DNA from: a bacterium
Lineage (GTDB): Bacteria > UBA9089 > CG2-30-40-21 > SBAY01
DNA length: 27,766 bases
Assembly (NCBI GenBank): GCA_040757115.1
Contig: JBFLYA010000028.1
Location: forward strand, 1-27,766
Direction: 5' to 3'
Shown here: in pieces, positions 15,782-22,311 of the stretch
Layout: each line of letters opens with the position of its first letter
Numbering within the stretch: position 1 is the stretch's first letter
Program-made: the position numbers and the translations under genes
Notes under the pieces: model-generated
What the model was told of the DNA's origin: nothing
Databases searched by the model: none
What the model saw: only the letters and a program-made list of their open reading frames with translations

Positions 15782-16036
15782 ATGCCTATCAGTCTCCGAT
15801 TAAACCCAACCCTTGAAGAGAGGGTTAATCAAGCAGCTAACATACTGCACACTACCAAAACAGAGGTCATCAAATACTCATTAGAAGATTATCTTCCAAA
15901 AATCTTAGAAACTGATAAACACTATCCCTATCAACATTATCAAAAACTTCAACCCTTTATCCCAGGAAGTGGAGATGGTTCTCTTTCTACCGCAGACAGG
16001 GATAAGATATTTCAACACAAACATCCTCTTATCTGA
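15782..16036 (+). CDS. Ribbon-helix-helix (CopG-type) antitoxin-like protein, orphan
   Basis: The 84-residue protein begins MPISLRLNPTLEERVNQAAN, a beta-strand plus helix pattern of RHH proteins. TKTEVIKYSLEDYLPKI forms the second helix. The C-terminal tail ends GSGDGSLSTADRDKIFQHKH, resembling antitoxin tails of RHH/PIN pairs. No toxin gene follows: only 40 bp separate its end from hdrA2 on the other strand. It is therefore an orphan antitoxin or a solitary regulator. It sits on the plus strand in the gap between hdrA2 and mvhD2 with its own promoter. Confidence 0.72.
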   Translation: MPISLRLNPTLEERVNQAANILHTTKTEVIKYSLEDYLPKILETDKHYPYQHYQKLQPFIPGSGDGSLSTADRDKIFQHKHPLI

Positions 16037-16076
16037 GAATCTGGTTTATCTATGCCCTTCAATCCGCAATCCAAAA

Positions 16077-19000
16077 TCATACCAATGCCTCTATCTGCGC
16101 CCATATTTCCTCATCAGTAAAATGCTGAATAGTAATTGCCTGCTGTGGGCAGGAAGCGCCGCAGACTCCGCATCCTTTACAGGAAGCGGCAATATTTTGT
16201 GCCCTCCGTCCCTTTTCTTTTAAGAGCAATTCCATAGCCGAAGATGAACATAGGGAAACACACAGCCCACAGCCAATACATTTATCTTCATCTACGAGCG
16301 GCGTCATAGGGGAAACAGTAACCTTGCCTTGGGCTAAAACCGTAATGGCTCGTGAGGCGGCGGCTTTTGCCTGCTCAATAGATTCATCCAATGGTTTAGG
16401 GTAATGAGCCAGACCAGCTACAAATACACCATCAGTAGCAAACTCTACCGGCCTGAGTTTCATATGCGCCTCTAAAAAGAACCCATCGCTATTGAGCGGC
16501 ACCTTAAATTGCTGGGCCAAATCCTTAGCTGGATTGGCAACAATGGCTGGGGCTAAAACTACAAGGTTAGCCGAAAGTTTTATATCTGCCTGCAAAATCG
16601 GGTCAAAAACCCTTATTTCTAATCCTGACTTCTGACTTTTGACTTCTGGCTTCTTATCCTCAGTATACCGAATAAAAATAACCCCTTTTGAGCGTGCCTG
16701 GTGATAGAGATTTTCATTAAAGCCATAAGTTCTAACATCACGACAAAACACATAGATATCCATATCCGGATTTTGTTCCTTGAGTGATAGTGCCTTCTCT
16801 ACGGTATGACTACAACAAACCTTACTGCAATATTGCCTTTCGCTGTCACGGGAGCCGACACACTGAATAAAAACTATGGAATTGGGAATTGGGAATTCGG
16901 ACTTTAGTTTTTCATCGAATTCCTGGGAGGTCATAACCCGGTCATCTTGACCATATAGATATTCGGTTGGTGTGTATGCCTGAGCTCCAACAGCAATAAT
17001 CGCTACCCCGTACTCTATCTTTCTATTTTCTGAGTCAGGGCACCTGCTTGCAGGTTGTCTAATTTCTGATTTAAAGTTGCCTACAAAGCCAGATACACTC
17101 TCAATCTCTGAATTCAGACAAACTGTAATATGGCTATGATTGGTTACCTTTTCAATCAGACTCTTCAGATAGACAGCAACCTCCTGTCTCTGGAAGTTAT
17201 GTTGTAATTTAAGTGCCTGACCACCCAATTTATCTGATTTTTCAATCAAGGTGGCTTTAAATCCCTGTTCAGCTAAAGACAGGGCTGACTCCATCCCTGC
17301 TACACCACCGCCAATAATCAGGGCATCCTGATTTATCAATAGACTTGTTTCCTGTAAAGGTGTAAGTTTACCTACCCTGACTACAGATGCCCGAATCTGG
17401 TCTTTTGCCTTTGCGGTAGCGGCATCAGGCTCATTTTGGTGCACCCAGGAGCATTGGTCACGGATATTAGCCATCTCAAAAAGGTATTTGTTTAAGCCTG
17501 CCTCCCGGCAAGTATCCATAAAAAGCGGTTCATGAGTTCTGGGTGAACAGGAGGCAACCACTACCCGGTTTAATCTCTTTTCAATAATAACCTTTTTTAT
17601 CTTTTCCTGGGTATCCTGAGAGCAGACATAGAGGTTATTCTCAGCATGGACAACCCCTGGCAACCCGGCGGCATAATTTCGAACAGATTCAACATCCACC
17701 ACCCCGGCGATATTAATCCCGCAGTGGCAGACCCAGACACCAATTTTGGGTGTCTCACCGGCAACATCTCTCTCACCAGGAAATTTCTTTGCTCTGACTA
17801 ATGTTCCCCGTGCCTCAGTTAGGATACTGCCTGCCTGACTGGCGGCAGCACTTGCCTCCATCACTGAATAAGGAATATCCTTTGGTCCCTGCAATACCCC
17901 ACAGACAAAGATGCCCTCCCTGGAGGTATCAACCGGCGAAAATCCATCTGTCTGACAGAAATTATGCTCATTAAGCTTAAGACCAAGCCTTTTAGCTAAC
18001 TCCACCACATCCTTGCCAGGCTCAATGCCGACCGAAAGCACTACCATATCAAATTCTTCTTCGCAAATATTTCCCTTCTCATCTGAAAAGACAAGCCTTA
18101 ATCTCTCTCCTTCGTCCCCTACCGGATCAACAGTATGAATACGGGAACGGATAAATCGAACCCCATGCTCCTCTTTTGCCCGATTGTAGTATTTCTCAAA
18201 CTCCTTACCATAAGTGCGGACATCCATAAAAAATATGGCAGTATCAAGGGGATGGTCACTATGCTCTTTGGCAATAACCGCCTGTTTGATGGCATACATA
18301 CAGCACACAGATGAACAATAGGTATTGTCACAGCGGTTTTTGTCCCTGGAGCCAACACACTGTAACCAGGCAATCTTTTTGGGATGTTTCTTGTCTGATG
18401 GTTTGAGCAGATGACCTCCATGAGGTCCAGAAGCACTCAAGAATCGCTCAAACTCTATGCTAGTCACCACATTGAGGTATTTCTTATAGCCGTAAGTATC
18501 ATACACAGTCGAGTCAAAGGGTTTGAATCCAGAAGCAATTATAATAGAGCCAACATTGATGCTTACCTTATCTTCCTTTTGCTCAAAGTCTATGGCTTTA
18601 GCCTCACAAAACTTCTCACAAAGACCACATTTCTTGCCTTTAGCTAAACGAAGGCAGTTCTTATCATCAATGACATATTTTAACGGCACAGCCTGTGGAT
18701 ATTTAACATAAATTGCCTTACGGATAGAAAGTCCCATATCAAATTCATTTGGCATCTTAGTTGGACACTTTTCCGAACAAACGCCACAGCCAACACACTT
18801 ATCCCAATCAACATATTTGGGATGTTTCACCACAGTTACCGTAAAGTTACCTGGTTTTCCAATAACACTCTCAACCTCGGATAAGGTAAGGAGTTCAATA
18901 TTAAGGTTTTTACCGCATTCCACCAGTTTTGGCGCTAAGATACACATCGAACAATCGTTGGTAGGAAAGGTCTTATCGAGTTGTGCCATCACGCCGCCAA

Positions 19001-19136
19001 TAGCGGGTGATTTTTCAACCAAGTAAACATAGTAGCCTGAATTCGCCAGATCCAGCGAAGCCTGAACCCCAGTAATCCCACCCCCAATTACCATCACCGC
19101 CCCAACCGGCTTTTTTGATAACTTATTGTTATTCAT
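16077..19136 (-). CDS. hdrA: HdrA2: second double-FAD HdrA-like flavoprotein
   Basis: The 1019-residue paralog of HdrA1 has the same order: FAD motif GGGITG (18-23), TFPTNDCSMC (56-65), C114-117-120-124, a modified second motif C161-x8-C170-x2-C173-x3-C177, LQCVGSRD...YCSSVCC, the linker WVCHCGINIAGVVDV, a second FAD domain (GGGVAGM), a second IQCVGSRD...YCSKVCC and two C-terminal ferredoxin motifs (CIGCGLCVSLC, CKGCGVCGASC). Residues about 684-702 hold the same type of palindromic repeat as HdrA1. KSEFPIPNS and EVKSQKSGLE are also repeat-like insertions. The ribosome site GGAG lies 7 bases before ATG. It is separated from mvhD2 by 381 bp that include an opposite-strand antitoxin-like gene. 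Confidence 0.92.
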   Translation of the reverse strand: MNNNKLSKKPVGAVMVIGGGITGVQASLDLANSGYYVYLVEKSPAIGGVMAQLDKTFPTNDCSMCILAPKLVECGKNLNIELLTLSEVESVIGKPGNFTVTVVKHPKYVDWDKCVGCGVCSEKCPTKMPNEFDMGLSIRKAIYVKYPQAVPLKYVIDDKNCLRLAKGKKCGLCEKFCEAKAIDFEQKEDKVSINVGSIIIASGFKPFDSTVYDTYGYKKYLNVVTSIEFERFLSASGPHGGHLLKPSDKKHPKKIAWLQCVGSRDKNRCDNTYCSSVCCMYAIKQAVIAKEHSDHPLDTAIFFMDVRTYGKEFEKYYNRAKEEHGVRFIRSRIHTVDPVGDEGERLRLVFSDEKGNICEEEFDMVVLSVGIEPGKDVVELAKRLGLKLNEHNFCQTDGFSPVDTSREGIFVCGVLQGPKDIPYSVMEASAAASQAGSILTEARGTLVRAKKFPGERDVAGETPKIGVWVCHCGINIAGVVDVESVRNYAAGLPGVVHAENNLYVCSQDTQEKIKKVIIEKRLNRVVVASCSPRTHEPLFMDTCREAGLNKYLFEMANIRDQCSWVHQNEPDAATAKAKDQIRASVVRVGKLTPLQETSLLINQDALIIGGGVAGMESALSLAEQGFKATLIEKSDKLGGQALKLQHNFQRQEVAVYLKSLIEKVTNHSHITVCLNSEIESVSGFVGNFKSEIRQPASRCPDSENRKIEYGVAIIAVGAQAYTPTEYLYGQDDRVMTSQEFDEKLKSEFPIPNSIVFIQCVGSRDSERQYCSKVCCSHTVEKALSLKEQNPDMDIYVFCRDVRTYGFNENLYHQARSKGVIFIRYTEDKKPEVKSQKSGLEIRVFDPILQADIKLSANLVVLAPAIVANPAKDLAQQFKVPLNSDGFFLEAHMKLRPVEFATDGVFVAGLAHYPKPLDESIEQAKAAASRAITVLAQGKVTVSPMTPLVDEDKCIGCGLCVSLCSSSAMELLLKEKGRRAQNIAASCKGCGVCGASCPQQAITIQHFTDEEIWAQIEALV
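17033..17085 (-). repeat. Palindromic repeat embedded in frame in hdrA2
   Basis: The stem ACCTGCTTGCAGGT (17042-17055) with flanks TCTGAGTCAGGGC and TCTAATTTCTGA parallels the hdrA1 block at 12841-12892, at the equivalent point of the protein. Confidence 0.7.
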
Positions 19137-19185
19137 AACGATACTCCATCTTTTCCCAGAAATTTTAATTTTGGCATCAGTTTTC

Positions 19186-19252
19186 GTAGCCCAGGATTCT
19201 ATCCTGGCTTATCCGCTCTCTTTCTATAAGCCAACATAGAATGTTGGGCTAC
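19186..19252. repeat. Nested palindromic intergenic repeat, 67 bp
   Basis: GTAGCCCAGGATTCTATCCTGGCTTAT is an inverted partner of ATAAGCCAACATAGAATGTTGGGCTAC, and each arm contains its own small palindrome. It lies just upstream of hdrA2 and downstream of nothing on the plus strand, so a terminator role is not obvious. Confidence 0.65.
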
Positions 19253-19306
19253 ATCCTTGCCCTATAAGTTCCATAATTAGAATTGTTGCCTTTTTTACTT
19301 TTCTAT

Positions 19307-19335
19307 TGACAATGAAAACAGGATATGCTATAATT
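19307..19335 (+). promoter_or_regulatory. Consensus promoter of the antitoxin/PIN pair
   Basis: TTGACA (19307-19312), 17 bp, TATAAT (19330-19335), then GAGGTGA before the ATG at 19355. A perfect sigma70-type match. Confidence 0.75.
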
Positions 19336-19354
19336 TTGTTGAGGTGAAGATATT

Positions 19355-19561
19355 ATGCACGCAACTAAAACTAAGGATGGTTTTTTTATCCCAAAAGATC
19401 AATTTAAAGAGTTTGATAATTTAGAGATTATCTCTCAGAGTAATCTCATCATTATTAAACCTAAGAGTCTTACTGATAAAACTAAAGGGATTATCCCACC
19501 CTTTAAAAAGCCAATCTCTGAAATAATCCATGATGAGGAGTGGCAATGGTCTACAGATTAA
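19355..19561 (+). CDS. Probable antitoxin of a PIN-toxin pair
   Basis: The 68-residue protein precedes and overlaps a PIN-domain gene by up to 22 bp, the usual layout of antitoxin then toxin. The N-terminus (KTKDGFFIPKDQFKEFDNLE) resembles a short strand-rich AbrB-like or similar DNA-binding region. The C-terminus (ISEIIHDEEWQWSTD) is acidic and Trp-rich, suitable for wrapping the toxin. I do not recognise the exact family; the function is inferred from context. The ribosome site is GAGGTGA. It lies antisense between hdrA2 and the third-hdrA stub. Confidence 0.65.
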   Translation: MHATKTKDGFFIPKDQFKEFDNLEIISQSNLIIIKPKSLTDKTKGIIPPFKKPISEIIHDEEWQWSTD

Positions 19562-20076
19562 GCCAATATAACCAAAAAGAACAAATCTTCATAGATACCT
19601 CAATCTTCATTGCTCATTTCTCCTCTGATCCTCAGATAGGTTCTGAATGTTCTTCTTTTCTGAATAAAGTCGAAAAACGAAAAATAAAAGCATTTATCAA
19701 TCCTCTTGTCTTAAATGAAGTCTCATTTATTCTATTAAAACAAAAGGCATCTGTTATTCTAAAAACAGACAGACATTACAAAATATTAGAAACACTTAGG
19801 AGTGATCCTATTCTCTTTCAGGAATCCATTAAGTCAGTGGACTTAGCTGTTAAATACATTCAATCTCTCACAAAACTTAATGCAATTAACATCTGCAGCT
19901 TTGACTATGCTACATTCTTATCAGCCCATAAATTATCTTCCCAATATAACTTGCTGCCTCGAGATGCATCCTATTTAGCAACTATGTTTGCAAATAATTT
20001 ACAAAACATAGCTACTACTGATCCAGACTTTGAGAAGATCAAGGATATTAATACCTGGATGCCGTATATCCCTTAA
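19540..20076 (+). CDS. PIN-domain protein (VapC-like toxin)
   Basis: The 178-residue protein has PIN acidic positions in order: D19 in IFIDTSIF, E60 in PLVLNEVSFIL, D142 in LLPRDASYLATM and D161/D163 in IATTDPDFEKI. These would bind metal for RNase activity. ATG 19546 is an alternative start with a shorter overlap. It is translated with the upstream antitoxin-like gene. Its stop lies about 10 bp from the point where homology to hdrA begins on the other strand, so the pair sits at the breakpoint of the truncated third hdrA. Confidence 0.85.
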   Translation: MAMVYRLSQYNQKEQIFIDTSIFIAHFSSDPQIGSECSSFLNKVEKRKIKAFINPLVLNEVSFILLKQKASVILKTDRHYKILETLRSDPILFQESIKSVDLAVKYIQSLTKLNAINICSFDYATFLSAHKLSSQYNLLPRDASYLATMFANNLQNIATTDPDFEKIKDINTWMPYIP

Positions 20077-20079
20077 TAG

Positions 20080-20218
20080 GTGAACTATCTTCCGCAAGAT
20101 AAACCTTAAATCCGGACTCTGCCAGATCAAGGGATGCCTGTATTCCGGCAATACCCCCGCCAACTACCATAACTGAACCAACGACATCTTTTCTTGATTT
20201 AGCTTGTTCATTACTCAT
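20080..20218 (-). pseudogene. 5' stub of a third hdrA gene
   Basis: From ATG 20218 the minus strand encodes MSNEQAKSRKDVVGS, then VMVVGGGIAGIQASLDLAES and GFKVYLAEDSSPI, clearly the N-terminus of an HdrA with its FAD motif GGGIAG. Homology stops after about 47 residues, where HdrA1/2 continue AIGGVMAQLD; a short nonsense tail runs to a stop at 20048-20050. The ribosome site GGAG plus ATTGTT matches the hdrA2 leader. The strong promoter upstream is intact. The rest of the gene was deleted or replaced, with the antitoxin/PIN pair now at the break. Confidence 0.82.
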
Positions 20219-20263
20219 AACAATACTCCCTTTATTGACTTTAAAAAAACGCACAAATCTGAA

Positions 20264-20286
20264 TATATACATTTTGTATATATTGG
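20264..20286. promoter_or_regulatory. Perfect 23-bp palindrome, candidate operator
   Basis: AATATATACA-TTT-TGTATATATT has perfect 10-bp arms and lies just downstream of the predicted transcription start of the hdrA-stub promoter. That position suits a repressor. The nearby Rrf2 regulator is the obvious candidate to bind it, which is an inference. Confidence 0.6.
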
Positions 20287-20295
20287 ATTTGAATA

Positions 20296-20324
20296 AATAT
20301 ACCACATATAGAAATATTTGTCAA
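20296..20324 (-). promoter_or_regulatory. Promoter of the third-hdrA stub
   Basis: On the minus strand TTGACA (20319-20324), 17 bp, TATATT (20296-20301). Transcription would start near 20289, inside the region of the palindrome at 20264-20286. Confidence 0.72.
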
Positions 20325-20334
20325 GAATTTTTTC

Positions 20335-20363
20335 TTGACAATTTTATACATATATACTATACT
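20335..20363 (+). promoter_or_regulatory. Promoter of the Rrf2-family regulator gene
   Basis: TTGACA (20335-20340), 17 bp, TATACT (20358-20363). Its -35 box pairs with that of the opposite promoter in a palindrome, TGTCAAGAA-TTTT-TTCTTGACA (20319-20340). The mRNA would have a leader of about 160 bases before the ATG at 20530. I see no known riboswitch in that leader. Confidence 0.68.
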
Positions 20364-20529
20364 AAATTTAGCAGGTTCTTAATAAGTCGAATTTTCCCGA
20401 TTTGTGTGGTGAGGTGTTTAAGTAGTTTTTAAAAGATGCGAGTAAGGTTAAGTTAACCATAGAGGTTGGATTATTTCCATTGCCTGGCTTGAAATTTTAT
20501 AACTATAGGGATGGTAGAAGGTAATAATT

Positions 20530-20961
20530 ATGAGGCTTACAACAAAAGGTAGATATGGCTTAAGAGTTATGATAGATATGTCTCTTCACGAAGGTGATGA
20601 ATGGCTTTCTGTAAACGATATTTCAAAGAGACAGAACATATCCTTTCCGTATGTAGAGCAGCTGGTTGTGCAGTTAAAGAAGGCTGGCCTGGTAGAGAGT
20701 ATCCGAGGGCCTCAGGGTGGTTATCGCCTCTCTAAACCAGCTTCAGAAATCAGTGCTGGCGAGGTAATCCGAATAGTTGAGGGACCACTTGAGATTGTTC
20801 ACTGTGCAGGTAAGACTAAAGAAGAATGTGAACGGAGTGGCAAATGTGCTACCCAAATTCTCTGGACAAAAATCAGCCAACAGATGGCTCAGATACTGGA
20901 CAACATCTCCCTCAAAGAATTGGCTAAGTGGGAAAAGGAATTGAAAGAGAAAACGGGTTAA
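20530..20961 (+). CDS. Rrf2/IscR-family transcriptional regulator
   Basis: The 143-residue protein has the family start MRLTTKGRYGLRVMIDMSLH, a winged helix (LSVNDISKRQNISFPYVEQL) and the wing RGPQGGYRLSKPASEISAGE. Three cysteines, C92, C100 and C106 (HCAGKTKEECERSGKC), lie where IscR-type proteins bind an iron-sulfur cluster; the first spacing is C-x7-C. It probably senses Fe-S, redox or a small molecule and controls the divergent hdr promoter and itself. The upstream intergenic region has paired promoters and a perfect palindrome. A repeat end (CGTAACCGTTCAGG) begins 11 bp after its stop. Confidence 0.9.
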   Translation: MRLTTKGRYGLRVMIDMSLHEGDEWLSVNDISKRQNISFPYVEQLVVQLKKAGLVESIRGPQGGYRLSKPASEISAGEVIRIVEGPLEIVHCAGKTKEECERSGKCATQILWTKISQQMAQILDNISLKELAKWEKELKEKTG

Positions 20962-20971
20962 ATCACAAAAT

Positions 20972-20985
20972 CGTAACCGTTCAGG
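20972..20985 (+). repeat. Repeat-family end motif CGTAACCGTTCAGG
   Basis: This is the exact reverse complement of 195-208. It lies just after the Rrf2 gene and before a transposase fragment. A matching opposite end is not clear nearby. Confidence 0.6.
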
Positions 20986-21004
20986 TATAGCTAAAAAATT
21001 CAAG

Positions 21005-21130
21005 ATGCGACCCTTTGAGAATTTTAAAACACTTGCTATCGGCTGGATTTTAACACCAGGACGCAAGACTATTACTAGGATGATTCAATCAGCCGGTGCG
21101 ACCTCCAAGAAACACCATATATTGAACTGA
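21005..21130 (+). pseudogene. Transposase N-terminal fragment (DDE type)
   Basis: A 41-codon frame reads MRPFENFKTLAIGWILTPG, then RKTITRMIQSAGATSKKHH and stops at TGA 21128. This resembles the N-terminal region of IS4/IS701-like DDE transposases (GWILxPGRxTxTxxIxxAG...KHH). No catalytic part follows, so it is a relic. Confidence 0.5.
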
Positions 21131-21680
21131 TAGGAAATTGCTTTTTGGAGAGAGCGTTGCGTAGGACTTAAAGCTATATCTATGGTCCCAGGCATTGCTT
21201 TACCTCATTTCTTGCCATCTTTTTGTATTTCTTGACATTTTGGAGTCCCAAAAGACAACCCAGAGGGTCATTAACCAGTCGATATAGTAGTTATTATTCA
21301 AAACTTTACTTAGAATTAAATACTCGTAACTACTCGTAGTGAATTAACAAGTTATGCGTGAACCATTACTACACTATGTCAAATTAGTGCTATAACTCTC
21401 TATATTTTTAGACAATTAGGGATGGTTCCTTTTATCGTTTTTCCTATGATTTTTGTTGGAAATTGGAAATTAGAAATTGGGCTTTTGTCTCTCTCCCTAA
21501 TTTCCAATTTCCAATTTCTAATTTCAGCGTTTAAGTGAACAAATAGTTATCTTCACACCTCATAACTGAGGGATTACCAGAATTTCTCTCTTTTACCTCC
21601 ACCTTAATTTCCCACCGATAACTGATCTATTACCATATAATCCTCAGAATGTCAGGTACTTTTTTGCAAAAAAAATTAAA
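21131..21680. other. Gene-free stretch with one inverted repeat
   Basis: I see no gene in this region. Bases about 21456-21525 form an inverted repeat built of AAATTGGAAATTAG units on either side of a short loop. TTTTGACATTTTGG-like words near 21230 resemble element ends but are not resolved. Confidence 0.5.
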
Positions 21681-21686
21681 AATTAG

Positions 21687-21715
21687 TTGCATAAATTAAG
21701 ATTATGGTATATAAT
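21687..21715 (+). promoter_or_regulatory. Orphan promoter upstream of a tiny open frame
   Basis: TTGCAT (21687-21692), 17 bp, TATAAT (21710-21715). Downstream is a 17-codon frame (21758-21811, MPNKTMNLTEQVILSLD) and a small AACCTG/CAGGTT stem. It may be the intact 5' end of a gene whose body was lost to the repeat at about 21813, or a small RNA. Confidence 0.45.
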
Positions 21716-21812
21716 CTTAGGAAGAAGGGAAAAAAGAGGATTGCAGAGAGAAGTTTTATGCCTAACAAAACAATGAACCTGACAGAGCAGGTTATTTTAT
21801 CGTTAGACTAAA

Positions 21813-21996
21813 AGAGATTAAACCATGAAGGGCAGGGAGAACACAAAGTGAAATTTGATGAAATATCTAGTGAAGTTAGCAAATATTAGAGTTGGCTTGT
21901 TGATAAATTTCAATGTGGAAAGATTGAAAGAAGGCATAAAGAGATTTGTTCTGTCCAATCTTCGTGTCCTTCGTGCTCTTCGTGGTGAATAGTTAC
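21813..21996. repeat. Inverted-repeat element of the CGAAGAGC/CACGAAGG type
   Basis: The right part reads CTTCGTGTCCTTCGTGCTCT then TCGTGGTGAATAGTTAC. The left part (ACCATGAAGGGCAGGG AGAACACAAAG) is a decayed inverted partner. The core TGATAAATTTCAATGTGG resembles the cores of the elements at 22015 and 26982. Confidence 0.55.
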
Positions 21997-22014
21997 AATA
22001 AATGAAAATAAAAG

Positions 22015-22251
22015 GTAACTGTTCACCGCACAGACACAGAGACGCAGAGAAAAACACACCCCTAACCCTTCTTAAGAGGGGAAAATCTATGGACGAGACG
22101 CAACAAATCTGCCTTGTCTGCTGAACATTCGGTAAGCAGGTCCTATGTATTTCAATAACTGCACCAATAATCTTTTCTGTTATCTGATTTATTTTTATGT
22201 CTTCTCTGTTCCTCTGCGTCTCTGCGGTAAAGGACTACCTGAACGATTACG
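22015..22251. repeat. MITE-like element, CCGCAGAGACACAGAG type, copy 2
   Basis: The ends GTAACTGTTCA (22015-22025) and TGAACGATTAC (22240-22250) are inverted, matching at 9 of 11 bases. Inside them lie purine-rich arms (GACACAGAGACGCAGAG / CTCTGCGTCTCTGCGG). The core TATTTCAATAACTGC is shared with copy 1 at 9244-9560. It is non-coding. Confidence 0.65.
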
Positions 22252-22311
22252 AATTTTTAGTGTTTTATCTGAATTACCAATTACCTGATTTTTCTACCGG
22301 AGGGAAGAACT

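Noticed and set aside
15969-16080. PIN toxin following the orphan RHH gene, suggested by a frame reading FNTNILLSENLVY.
   Set aside because: The frame has no start after the antitoxin and soon enters hdrA2 antisense; no catalytic acids follow.
20048-20305. Complete small gene of 85 residues.
   Set aside because: Homology starts at internal ATG 20218 and is the first part of HdrA; the rest is promoter and leader on one side and junction sequence on the other.
20364-20529. Riboswitch in the 160-base leader of the Rrf2 gene.
   Set aside because: I could not find a known aptamer pattern or a terminator/antiterminator pair.
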